Source: Shouchella hunanensis (GTDB lineage Bacteria > Bacillota > Bacilli > Bacillales > Bacillaceae_D). Taken from it: a DNA stretch of 64,000 nt. The stretch is taken from positions 3,336,001 through 3,400,000 of the forward strand of contig NZ_CP117834.1 in the NCBI RefSeq assembly GCF_028735875.1. Direction: 5' to 3'. Under the pieces are notes generated by a model. The model did no database searches and was not told the origin of the DNA. It was given only the letters and a program-made list of their open reading frames with translations. This document shows, one piece after another, positions 55,310-63,255 of the stretch. Made by a program: the position numbers and the translations under genes. Within the stretch, counting starts at the first letter, position 1. Every line of letters begins with the position of its first letter.

Positions 55310-55322
55310 ATAACCAATGACC
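55310..55322 (+). promoter_or_regulatory. Candidate PucR box before the carrier-pucH operon
   Basis: ATAACCAATGACC agrees with the reverse complement of the published PucR box (TTAACCAANGWWW) at 10 of 13 positions, including the whole central TAACCAANG. It overlaps a weak -35 (ATGACC) placed 17 bases before TATGAT at 55340-55345, a plausible activator position. Confidence 0.5.
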
Positions 55323-55387
55323 TTTCTTTAGTGCGTCAGTATGATGGTGAAATAAAACTGAAGCGAGTAAAGTGAGGGGATAACTAG

Positions 55388-56827
55388 ATGGAACAACCGA
55401 AAAGTCAGGATATACATAAGCCAAGTCCATTAGAAAAGAAAAAAGATCGAATGCCTCATATCTACGTCTTGTTGTTTATTATTAGTGGGTTAGCAGCATT
55501 GCTTACTTATCTTATTCCAGCTGGTTCATTTGAACGTGTTCCAGGACCAAATGGACGTGAATCCATTGATCCGAATTCATTTGTGACGGTAGATGCCTCT
55601 CCGGTTTCATTTATGGATTTTATGTTAGCGATTCCTGTCGGTATGGCTAGCGCAAGTGAGATTATTTTCTTTACCTTTATCATTGGTGGAATGTTTATGG
55701 TGCTGCGACGAACGGAGATTATTGAAATCGGTGTCGATCGATTAGCCAGAAAATTTCAACATAAAAGCATTGCAGTTATTCCGGTATTGTTAACGCTCTT
55801 TGCAGTTGTTGCAACGACCATTGGCACACCTGAATTGTCTCTTGTTTATATTCCAGTATTAATTCCGCTCTTCATTTCACTCGGCTATGATTCAATGACA
55901 GCTGCTGGAATAGCATTAATATCAACTGCGCTAGGATTTACAGCTGGTGTAATGAACCCAGGAACTGTTGGAATCTCCCAACAAATTTCTGGACTCGAAA
56001 CTTACTCGGGTTTTGGATTACGAGTTGTTGTGTTACTCGTAATCGTACTTATTGGAAGTTTCTATATTATGAGATATGCAAAAAAAGTAAAGCAAGATCC
56101 ATTGAAAAGCTATACACACGAAGAAGATGAAATAAAGCGAGTTAAATATAAAGATGCCTTAAAGCAACCAGCTAAACGCGCAACGAAGCGGCAATTGGTT
56201 GCGATTGCAACATTGCCGATTTTCTTTGGTATACTTGTATATGGTGTAACGCAACTCGGTTGGTTTATGCTTGAAATGTCTGGCTTATTTATTTTTATGG
56301 GCATTCTGGTAGGAATCATTTCAGGGTTGTCGCTTACAAAAGTATGTGAAGCTTTTACAGAAGGTTTCAGAGAAGTGCTGATGGGCGCCATTATTATTGG
56401 GATTGCTAGGTCGGTTGCAATTGTGCTAGAAGAAGGACAAATTATGGATACGATTGTATATGGTCTTGGTAATCTTGTTGGCCAATTACCGAGTACGTTA
56501 AGTGCAATCGGCATGATGACGGTTCAACTTTTTATCAATTTCTTTATACCGTCGGGAAGTGGACAGGCACTCGTTACGATGCCTATTATGGCGCCTCTTG
56601 CAGATATGCTTGGTGTTACACGCCAAACGGCGATCTTAGCATTCCAATTCGGAGATGGCTTTGCTCATATTTTGTTCCCGACATCTGGTTACTTTATGGC
56701 AGCTTTAGTCATTGCCGGTATCGGCTGGACAAAGTGGGTGAAATTCTTTAGCCCGCTATTCTTTATCTACATGGGTGTTGGGGTTGTCTTTTTAATTTAT
56801 GCACAGTTGACAGGATGGACTGGTTAA
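55388..56827 (+). CDS. YfcC/C4-dicarboxylate carrier family membrane transporter, probable ureide importer
   Basis: A 479-residue secondary transporter with about 12 spans after a charged cytoplasmic N-terminus. Family motifs: [89 protein letters not shown]. These place it in the YfcC (C4-dicarboxylate anaerobic carrier-like) family, not in NCS1 where the B. subtilis allantoin permease PucI belongs. Position between pucR and pucH, with a 19-base gap to pucH, strongly suggests it imports allantoin or a similar ureide, by inference. GTGAGGGGATAAC ribosome binding site. Confidence 0.8.
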   Translation: MEQPKSQDIHKPSPLEKKKDRMPHIYVLLFIISGLAALLTYLIPAGSFERVPGPNGRESIDPNSFVTVDASPVSFMDFMLAIPVGMASASEIIFFTFIIGGMFMVLRRTEIIEIGVDRLARKFQHKSIAVIPVLLTLFAVVATTIGTPELSLVYIPVLIPLFISLGYDSMTAAGIALISTALGFTAGVMNPGTVGISQQISGLETYSGFGLRVVVLLVIVLIGSFYIMRYAKKVKQDPLKSYTHEEDEIKRVKYKDALKQPAKRATKRQLVAIATLPIFFGILVYGVTQLGWFMLEMSGLFIFMGILVGIISGLSLTKVCEAFTEGFREVLMGAIIIGIARSVAIVLEEGQIMDTIVYGLGNLVGQLPSTLSAIGMMTVQLFINFFIPSGSGQALVTMPIMAPLADMLGVTRQTAILAFQFGDGFAHILFPTSGYFMAALVIAGIGWTKWVKFFSPLFFIYMGVGVVFLIYAQLTGWTG

Positions 56828-56846
56828 ACGTTGGAGGAAAAATAAG

Positions 56847-58196
56847 ATGGTCGATATACGTATTTGTGGAGGTCGAGTTGTTTTAAACGACGGAATTTTA
56901 GAAACGGATATTGGAATTACAAATGGTGTAATTGAAACAATTGGCGCTGTCGATTCAGCAAAAAAAACAATAGAAGCAAAGGGGCAACTAGTTTTTCCTG
57001 GTGGAATTGATACACATGTTCACTTTTCAGAGCCAGGTCGAACAGAATGGGAAGGCTTTGAAACAGGAAGTCAAGCATTAGCAGCTGGTGGCATCACAAC
57101 ATATGTAGAGATGCCTCTTAATGCACTGCCAGCAACAACGAACGCTGAAAATTTACAGCTGAAATTGAATCGAGCCAAGTCAAAAAATGTAGTCGATTAC
57201 AGCTTTTATGGTGGCTTAACGTCAGAAAATCTCGGTGATATCGAGGCATTAGCTGATCAAGAGGTAGTAGCATTCAAATGTTTTCTATCAACGTGTGGGT
57301 CTGATCAACCAGGTGACTTTTCAAATGTAGATGATGCGACCCTTAAAAAAGGTATGGAAATTTTAGCGCGAAAAGGAAAAATTCTTTGCTTGCATGCGGA
57401 AGACGCGTCGCTAACCGATCAACTTGAAATGGAATTGACTTCTCAAGGGAAAACGGATGCACAAGCATTTGTTGCCTCTAGACCAATCGAAGCGGAAGTA
57501 CTTGCTGTAAAGAAAGCGATCGCTTGTTCAAGGGAGACAGGTTGTGCCATCCATTTTGTTCACATCTCATCGGCTGAAGCCATTGCGGAGATTCAACAAG
57601 CAAAAAGAGAAGGGCTTGATGTAACGGTTGAATCGTGCCCTCATTATTTCGTATTCTCTGCAGAAGAATTACCCAAATTAGGAACACTGGCTAAATGCCA
57701 GCCGCCGCTTAGAAAAGAAGAAGAGGTGACTAAATTATGGGGTTGCCTGTTGAGAGGAGAAATTGATTGGTTAACATCTGATCACTCACCGTGCACAATC
57801 GATTTAAAAGAAGGGGACTTTTTTACTGCTTGGGGAGGAATTACTGGTTGTCAGAATACAATTGACATCATGTTTGATGAAGCGGTGAAAAAAAGGGGAA
57901 TGTCAGCTTCAACTTTCGCTAAACTTATTGCTACGACACCAGCTAAGCGATTTAAACTTGAGCAAAAGGGTGAACTTACAGTTGGGAAAGACGCTGACTT
58001 TTTCTTTCTGGATGACACGATGTCTTACACACTTCAGCAAGGAGACTTGTACTACAAAAACCCTTATTCACCCTATGTTGGGCGAACCATTAATTGTCGA
58101 GTAACAAAATCGATTGTAAGAGGTCAAGTAGTCTATGATATAGAAAAAGGATGCAGTAAGGAAAATGGTGGAGCATTAGTGACAGTATCTAGATAA
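56847..58196 (+). CDS. pucH: Allantoinase
   Basis: A 449-residue cyclic amidohydrolase that hydrolyses allantoin to allantoate. The two-zinc site motifs are present: [43 protein letters not shown], the carboxylated-lysine segment [27 protein letters not shown] and LTSDHSPC. AllB-type signatures fit better than dihydroorotase or hydantoinase, and the neighbourhood confirms it. TTGGAGGAA ribosome binding site. Together with PucF and PucG it completes allantoin use; uricase and xanthine dehydrogenase genes are not in this window. Confidence 0.94.
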   Translation: MVDIRICGGRVVLNDGILETDIGITNGVIETIGAVDSAKKTIEAKGQLVFPGGIDTHVHFSEPGRTEWEGFETGSQALAAGGITTYVEMPLNALPATTNAENLQLKLNRAKSKNVVDYSFYGGLTSENLGDIEALADQEVVAFKCFLSTCGSDQPGDFSNVDDATLKKGMEILARKGKILCLHAEDASLTDQLEMELTSQGKTDAQAFVASRPIEAEVLAVKKAIACSRETGCAIHFVHISSAEAIAEIQQAKREGLDVTVESCPHYFVFSAEELPKLGTLAKCQPPLRKEEEVTKLWGCLLRGEIDWLTSDHSPCTIDLKEGDFFTAWGGITGCQNTIDIMFDEAVKKRGMSASTFAKLIATTPAKRFKLEQKGELTVGKDADFFFLDDTMSYTLQQGDLYYKNPYSPYVGRTINCRVTKSIVRGQVVYDIEKGCSKENGGALVTVSR

Positions 58197-58212
58197 GAAA
58201 ACGAAAATGAAA

Positions 58213-58249
58213 AAAGAGGATGGAGGCCAAATACGGCATCATCCTCTTT
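58213..58249. terminator. Bidirectional terminator
   Basis: AAAGAGGATG / CATCCTCTTT with inner GGCC/GGC pairing, A-run on the left and T-run on the right. Ends pucH and the convergent LOV gene. Confidence 0.85.
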
Positions 58250-58251
58250 AG

Positions 58252-59034
58252 TTACGACCATTTATTTTTATCAAATTTTAATAAAAGCTCTTGCGTAGAG
58301 GCTGCTCTGTTCAGTTTACTTGATAGAAAGGTAGGCAAATCTAGTGGAGCCACAAGTTGATGTTCTGCAAAACCAGTTACAACCATTTCTGTTCCTACCG
58401 AATGAAGATGATCATGGAGATCTAAAAGGGCTTCGAATGTTGCTTCATTAACGGTATTAATACAACTCACATCTACAGCAAGTGTTTTAATCGTATGGTC
58501 ATGAATACTCCGTTTTGTTGCTTCTATTAGATTAGAGATTCGTCCTTTTGTTACTAAACCAACAATTGGCATAACGCCTATATCATGTAGTAGGGGAATG
58601 ATGGGGCAAGGCAAATGATGATATTCTTTTATCGTTTCCAAATGAGCCAATTCAATTGTTTTGCGTTTTGTGATGTCTTTTTGAACACCGACAAAGTAGG
58701 TTTTATCGTCTTTATTGTTTTTAGCAGGGTCAATAGACAGTTCATTCCAGAAGGGTGTGCCATCTTTTTTATAGTTTAAAATTTCCGTTTTATAGCTTTC
58801 GAAGCGACTCATTGTACGCTTAATTTTAGCTACTTCATCTTTATTCGTATCTTCACCTTGCAAGAAACGACAATTTCTGCCCATTACTTCTTCTAGATGG
58901 TATTGTGTAATATCGGTAAAACCCTGGTTAATAAAAATGATTGGATTATCTTCTAAACTAGGATCCGTTATGGCAATCCCAATCCCCGTGTAATCAAGGC
59001 TATTTGAGAAAAAAGTCGCATCTAAATTAATCAT
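58252..59034 (-). CDS. Blue-light photoreceptor with LOV and STAS domains (YtvA-like)
   Basis: A 260-residue protein, close to the 261 of B. subtilis YtvA/PfyP. The LOV domain (about 10-125) has the flavin-cysteine motif GRNCRFLQG with the photoactive Cys at residue 55, and FVGVQKDITKRK at the J-alpha start. The C-terminal STAS domain (about 145-255; IVGLVTKGRISNLIE, TLAVDVSCINTVNEATFEAL) is that of stressosome RsbR paralogues. It binds FMN and links blue light to sigma-B activation. No rsb gene is in the window. It stands alone. Confidence 0.92.
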   Translation of the reverse strand: MINLDATFFSNSLDYTGIGIAITDPSLEDNPIIFINQGFTDITQYHLEEVMGRNCRFLQGEDTNKDEVAKIKRTMSRFESYKTEILNYKKDGTPFWNELSIDPAKNNKDDKTYFVGVQKDITKRKTIELAHLETIKEYHHLPCPIIPLLHDIGVMPIVGLVTKGRISNLIEATKRSIHDHTIKTLAVDVSCINTVNEATFEALLDLHDHLHSVGTEMVVTGFAEHQLVAPLDLPTFLSSKLNRAASTQELLLKFDKNKWS

Positions 59035-59317
59035 AATCCCCTATAAATTCCTTTTCGTTTTAATCCTATGATACATAAAACGAACAGATTAATCAAACTT
59101 TCCCCCTCGATCAATAGCTCATTTTGAGACATGATTCGTTTAGCGACTTGTTATAAATAGGTTGTTTGAATTCTGGTCTTTTTACACATGTCCTTCCTAC
59201 TACTTTAGAAAATAAGACCAACCAACATGGCGAGTAACGAAAATGGAACTGGGGATTACGAATACATGTAAAGCAGCTTACTAAACCGAGTTTCCTGTAA
59301 GACAGATTCGATTTCAA
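59035..59317. other. Intergenic region with no recognised content
   Basis: About 280 bases between the LOV gene and the YtkA-like gene. A 68-codon reverse frame (59111-59317) abuts the downstream gene but has no ribosome binding site or similarity. Confidence 0.35.
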
Positions 59318-59794
59318 TTAATGATGGTGATGTTTGCTTTCTTGAGCATCGTTCGGTTTATTGCCATTTTCAATAAACGCTTCTATCGTTTCATCTGAAA
59401 CATCCCCAACAACAACCATTTGTTTTGGCATAACGTGCATATCACGAGCTGTAATATGCGACTGAACAAGATAAATGCCGTCTTCTAGAAACTCATGTTC
59501 AATGGTGTATGTTCCTGAATCTATGTATACAGCATCTTGAAGTTTGCCTTCGTCTCGTTCTTGATCTTTCCAAATTTCAAACACAACGTCCTCTGCGTCA
59601 TCGACAATCTCTTCTCCTTGTGTCAACGTGACGCTCAGGTTAGTCCTTACATGGGTATCGATTTCAAGCGGACTATCAATCTTTGCTCGAACAACCTCTA
59701 AAGAGGGTGTCTCTAGTGAGGAGTCGCTACACCCCGTTAGTCCAACAAATATAGACGTGATGAAACTGATTCGTACGAATAAATAGGCTCTCAT
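59318..59794 (-). CDS. YtkA-like lipoprotein with C-terminal histidine cluster
   Basis: A 158-residue lipoprotein with lipobox LTGC (Cys22). The Ig-like fold (about 30-130; VRAKIDSPLEIDTHVRTNLSVTLTQGEEIVDDAEDVVFEIWKD, then YIDSGTYTIEHEFLEDGIYLVQSHITARDMHVMPK) matches the YtkA/FixH-like domain found in proteins near copper and cytochrome oxidase genes. The ending KHHHH could bind metal. Lies 32 bases downstream of a PepSY membrane protein gene, so they form a unit that probably handles a metal or haem at the membrane surface; that role is inferred. Confidence 0.75.
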   Translation of the reverse strand: MRAYLFVRISFITSIFVGLTGCSDSSLETPSLEVVRAKIDSPLEIDTHVRTNLSVTLTQGEEIVDDAEDVVFEIWKDQERDEGKLQDAVYIDSGTYTIEHEFLEDGIYLVQSHITARDMHVMPKQMVVVGDVSDETIEAFIENGNKPNDAQESKHHHH

Positions 59795-59826
59795 TCCAAT
59801 CCTACTTTCATTTTTAATTAGGGTAG

Positions 59827-61176
59827 CTAAGCTGAGTATCGTGTTCTATTACTGTGTTTCTTTTTCTGAACAATTGGCCGTATGATAAAGTCAAACAAAA
59901 GCAATACGATTAAGGAGAACCCAACAAGCGGCATCAAAACCCCAAAGCCGAACATGATGCTAAAGACAATCCATGTGGTTTTCTTATCTTTTGATCGTTT
60001 AGGTGCGCCGACTGAACCTTTTGGAGCTCGTTTTCGCCAGATAACATAAGAAGTTCCGATTATGCCCATTAAGCCAATGCAAGTTAATAAACCTAGGAAT
60101 TGATTGAACCAGCCAAACAACCTTCCTTCGTGAAGAGCGATCCCGGACTCTACTAATTTAGCACCAAAGGAAAAGTCATCATACCGGACATCCGTTAATA
60201 GAACACCGCTATATTGATCCATATGGAGGGTAGCTAAATCTTTCGGTTGATTCATATGCGAAGCTGTATAAACGCCTAATTCTCCTTGAGGCATTGAGAC
60301 TGTATATGGTTTTTGTATTTCTTTTCCTTCAAAAAGATCAATGGCTTCATCAATTGATAAAGGAAGATAGTGATGTTGATGTGAAGAAGGGACAGGTAGT
60401 GCTTGATTCGCCCAAGGTACTTCATCAACGATGTCTTCAGTTAGCGTTATCGATTTCGGTTTATCACTAAAACTATAGGCGTACTCAGGGGCTGTTGCGA
60501 TACTCTGTATAGTCGGACCTAAAACACCTGTCCACGGTAAGCCTGTTGCAATTAAAATGAACACAGATCCAGATAACCAAAATGCAGGTACAGCATGCAG
60601 ATCTCTCCAAAACACTCTGCCTTTTTTGTTAAGTCGTGGTAGAAATGTTCCCCAAATTGCTTTTTTACTTCGAGGCCACCAAATATACAATCCAGTTATA
60701 AGCAAAATAATCCCCCAACATGCCGCAAGCTCAACCATTCGATTTCCAATAGTTCCAGCTATCCAAAGCTCACTATGTAGGCGCTTAACTATTTCTGTTA
60801 CTTTTTCTTCATTGTTGACTATGCCAGTAATGTCTCCGCTGTAAGGGTTAACAAAGATGGAAGAGCCTACACCGTTGTTATCAACAAGAAATTCAGTTGC
60901 TTCTGTTTGGTCGCTAATCTTAACAGAGCTAATCGTTGCGTCTGGGTAAGACATGTGAAGGGATTCAGCTTGTGCCGAGTAAGGCAGGTAATCTGTCTCT
61001 TTTTCCTCAATGGTTGTGTATTCACTGTAAAGAAATCCTTCAATTTGCGGTTTAAATAAATATATCCCACCACTAAAAGCTAAAATAAATAGAAACGGAG
61101 CAACTATAACCCCTGCATAAAAATGCCACCGCCAAATCATTTGATAAAAAGAAGAGCTTTGCTGTTTCTTTTTCAC
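59827..61176 (-). CDS. PepSY-associated membrane protein
   Basis: A 449-residue PepSY_TM protein with four to five membrane helices. WRWHFYAGVIVAPFLFILAFSGGIYLFKPQIE starts helix 1; a PepSY-like outer region (about 60-130) follows; then LHSELWIAGTIGNRMVELAACWGIILLITGLYIWWPRS, FWRDLHAVPAFWLSGSVF, IALHEGRLFGWFNQFLGLLTCIGLM and a basic C-terminus. The conserved His and Trp residues within the helices suggest haem or metal ligands. Family members occur in iron-regulated loci and may be reductases or transport helpers. No Fur box was detected. First gene of a two-gene reverse operon. Confidence 0.85.
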   Translation of the reverse strand: MKKKQQSSSFYQMIWRWHFYAGVIVAPFLFILAFSGGIYLFKPQIEGFLYSEYTTIEEKETDYLPYSAQAESLHMSYPDATISSVKISDQTEATEFLVDNNGVGSSIFVNPYSGDITGIVNNEEKVTEIVKRLHSELWIAGTIGNRMVELAACWGIILLITGLYIWWPRSKKAIWGTFLPRLNKKGRVFWRDLHAVPAFWLSGSVFILIATGLPWTGVLGPTIQSIATAPEYAYSFSDKPKSITLTEDIVDEVPWANQALPVPSSHQHHYLPLSIDEAIDLFEGKEIQKPYTVSMPQGELGVYTASHMNQPKDLATLHMDQYSGVLLTDVRYDDFSFGAKLVESGIALHEGRLFGWFNQFLGLLTCIGLMGIIGTSYVIWRKRAPKGSVGAPKRSKDKKTTWIVFSIMFGFGVLMPLVGFSLIVLLLFDFIIRPIVQKKKHSNRTRYSA

Positions 61177-61321
61177 AATCGTTTCCCCTTTAATTGATAT
61201 CTGATACAGCAGGGTAGATAGGACTTTCTGCTGTCAACGTTACAATACAGAAAAAATGTGTGAGAAAGATGAAGTTTAAAAAATTGTATGAAGTGGTAGT
61301 TTGTTTTCATAAGCAAATCGG

Positions 61322-61369
61322 TTGCAAGAAAGCGAAAAGATCATTATTCTATTTAGAGTGATCGTTCTA
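61322..61369 (+). promoter_or_regulatory. Promoter and operator of the TetR gene
   Basis: TTGCAA (61322-61327), 17-base spacer, TATTCT (61345-61350). The operator TAGA-GT-GATC-GT-TCTA at 61354-61369 (outer and central tetrads perfectly symmetric) covers the predicted start site. Confidence 0.7.
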
Positions 61370-61388
61370 TCATAAAAGAGGTGAAGTG

Positions 61389-61925
61389 ATGAGTAAAAAG
61401 CGAGAACAGTTACTTGCTCAATCTGAACGTTTATTTGATCAGCATGGATTTCATGCTGTTGGTCTCAAGCAAGTCATTAAAGAAGCAGAAATATCATTAA
61501 TGACCATGTACAATCATTTCGAGTCTAAGGAGGCACTTATACTTGAAATCTTAAAAAAAAGAGAAGCGAGATATTTACAAAAGCTAAACCAGTTTACTGA
61601 AAAGAAGAATGGAAAGACGTTTATGCTTGCGCTAGCAGAAGCGCATTTAAATTGGATTCGTGAAAATGGATCGAATGGCTGTATGTTTTTGCGAGCGAAA
61701 GAAGAATATTCATTAGCAAAAACCGAACAATCAGCCATTGTCCTATTTGCAGATCAGCACAAACATCGGTTAACAGCATTTATTAGCAATAAAGGATTCA
61801 CAAAAGAAGAGGCGATACGTGTCATGATTATACTGGAGGGTGCAACGGCAATGGCTGAAGTATTTGACGTTGAAGAAGTTGCCACTGGAGTGACACGTAC
61901 AATGAAAGCGTTGTGTACAGATTAA
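61389..61925 (+). CDS. TetR/AcrR-family transcriptional repressor
   Basis: A 178-residue one-component repressor. HTH (REQLLAQSERLFDQHGFHAVGLKQVIKEAEISLMTMYNHFESKEALI, about 3-48) precedes a ligand-binding helical domain. The usual G-V-S of the recognition turn is replaced by EISLMTMYNHF. ATG 61389 follows GAGGTGA; a GTG codon at 61386 gives one extra Met. It is upstream of an MFS gene that carries a copy of the same operator, so it probably controls itself and the transporter. Confidence 0.88.
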   Translation: MSKKREQLLAQSERLFDQHGFHAVGLKQVIKEAEISLMTMYNHFESKEALILEILKKREARYLQKLNQFTEKKNGKTFMLALAEAHLNWIRENGSNGCMFLRAKEEYSLAKTEQSAIVLFADQHKHRLTAFISNKGFTKEEAIRVMIILEGATAMAEVFDVEEVATGVTRTMKALCTD

Positions 61926-61952
61926 GTAGCAACGTCTTTTCATGCACAAAAA

Positions 61953-61968
61953 TAGAATGATCGTTATA
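61953..61968 (+). promoter_or_regulatory. Second copy of the TetR operator, upstream of the MFS gene
   Basis: TAGA-AT-GATC-GT-TATA, differing from the symmetric pattern TAGANNGATCNNTCTA at one base in the last tetrad. It lies 21 bases before the MFS start codon. Confidence 0.65.
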
Positions 61969-61989
61969 TCTAATGAGAGAGGTGGAAGT

Positions 61990-63126
61990 ATGTTGAAAGT
62001 AGTCTTGCCTGGCATAGCCATGATTGCTGTCACGTACGCAATGGCGCGGTTAAGTTTCGGTTTATTTCTTCCTGATCTAACAGCTGATCTACAATTAAAC
62101 GAAACCGATGGAGGCCTTATCGGTTCTTTAGGTTACGTAGCGTACACGCTTGCGCTTTTCTTATCTGCCTTTTTAATAACTGAAGTCGGATCAAAGCGTG
62201 TCAACGTTATCGCAGGAACAACGGCTGTTGTTGGATTAGTTGCTATTGCGACTGCACATTCCTTTTTGCACTTAAGCTTTGGCGTTTTCATTGCTGGCTT
62301 AGGAAGTGGACTCGCTTCACCTGCTCTAAGTCAGCAGGCAAAGCTACTTCTTCCTAAAAAGCAAGTTGATCAGGGGAATACGTGGATCAATAGTGGAACA
62401 AGCTTTGGCTTAATCTTAACGGGACCAGTGGTATTATTATTTACTGAACAATGGAGGCTCTCTTTCTGGCTGTTTGCTTGTATTGCCACAGCTGTGTTGA
62501 TTTGGAACGTTCTCTCTTTTCCTGCTACGGGTCCTACTAACAGAGGTAAAATGTACACAAAGAGACAATGGTTTCGTATGATAAGTCAAGCACGGTATTT
62601 ACTCATCGCCTCATTCGGATTGGGTATGAGTTCGTCTGTTTATTGGACATTTGGAAGAAGCTTTCTTACAGCTGAATATGGGGCTACCGCAACTGAAAGT
62701 CTTGTGTTTTGGGTAATCATTGGCATGGCAGGTATTGTAGGTGGACTAGCAGGAGGGCTCATACAAACGATTGGTTTATCTTGGTCGTATCGACTTATTC
62801 TTGTCGTTTTACTTAGTTCAATGATGATGTTAAATCTGCCTCACAGCCTTGTTGTTTTTTCATCAGCTGCTTTGTTTGGTGGGGCTTATATTTTTTTAAC
62901 AGGGTTGTTTATAGTTTGGGCAACACGTATATATGAAACGATGCCATCAATCGGTGTAAGTCTTTCGTTTCTAGCATTAGGAGTAGGACAATCTCTCGGC
63001 TCTTTGGTAGCAGGGAAAATGATTGAGTCCATGTCTTATTCCGTAACCTTTACACTGTTTTCATTAATAGGATTAATAGGTCTTATTGTACCAATATCGG
63101 AAAGAAACAGGGAGCATTTGGGCTAA
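61990..63126 (+). CDS. Major facilitator superfamily transporter
   Basis: A 378-residue protein with 12 predicted spans. ATG 61990 is five bases after AGAGGTGG; an earlier in-frame ATG at 61942 has no site. The start MLKVVLPGIAMIAVTYAMARLSFGLFLPDL, LNETDGGLIGSLGYVAYTLALFLSAFLIT and GVFIAGLGSGLASPALSQQ resemble YbfB/CynX-like MFS carriers. The C-terminal half lacks a drug-antiporter signature. Substrate unknown; likely exporter or importer controlled by the TetR upstream. Confidence 0.83.
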   Translation: MLKVVLPGIAMIAVTYAMARLSFGLFLPDLTADLQLNETDGGLIGSLGYVAYTLALFLSAFLITEVGSKRVNVIAGTTAVVGLVAIATAHSFLHLSFGVFIAGLGSGLASPALSQQAKLLLPKKQVDQGNTWINSGTSFGLILTGPVVLLFTEQWRLSFWLFACIATAVLIWNVLSFPATGPTNRGKMYTKRQWFRMISQARYLLIASFGLGMSSSVYWTFGRSFLTAEYGATATESLVFWVIIGMAGIVGGLAGGLIQTIGLSWSYRLILVVLLSSMMMLNLPHSLVVFSSAALFGGAYIFLTGLFIVWATRIYETMPSIGVSLSFLALGVGQSLGSLVAGKMIESMSYSVTFTLFSLIGLIGLIVPISERNREHLG

Positions 63127-63231
63127 AATGCTTCTTGTTTCTGCATGTAGAGATCTATTATGAAACCAACGCATTGTCACACTAATGAAAGCGTGTTACA
63201 CTTTCAGTGGAAAACGCATACATGATGAGTA

Positions 63232-63245
63232 ATCACATATGTGAT
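63232..63245. promoter_or_regulatory. Palindrome just upstream of the IclR-type gene
   Basis: Perfect 14-bp ATCACATATGTGAT, ten bases before the start codon. It overlaps the area of the ribosome binding site, where an autoregulatory protein would block expression. A looser repeat TGAAAG-N9-CTTTCA lies at about 63186-63206. Confidence 0.55.
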
Positions 63246-63255
63246 GGAGGGTGTT

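Noticed and set aside
59111-59317. Reverse 68-codon frame between the YtkA-like and LOV genes
   Set aside because: No ribosome binding site, Cys/Arg-rich random-looking composition.
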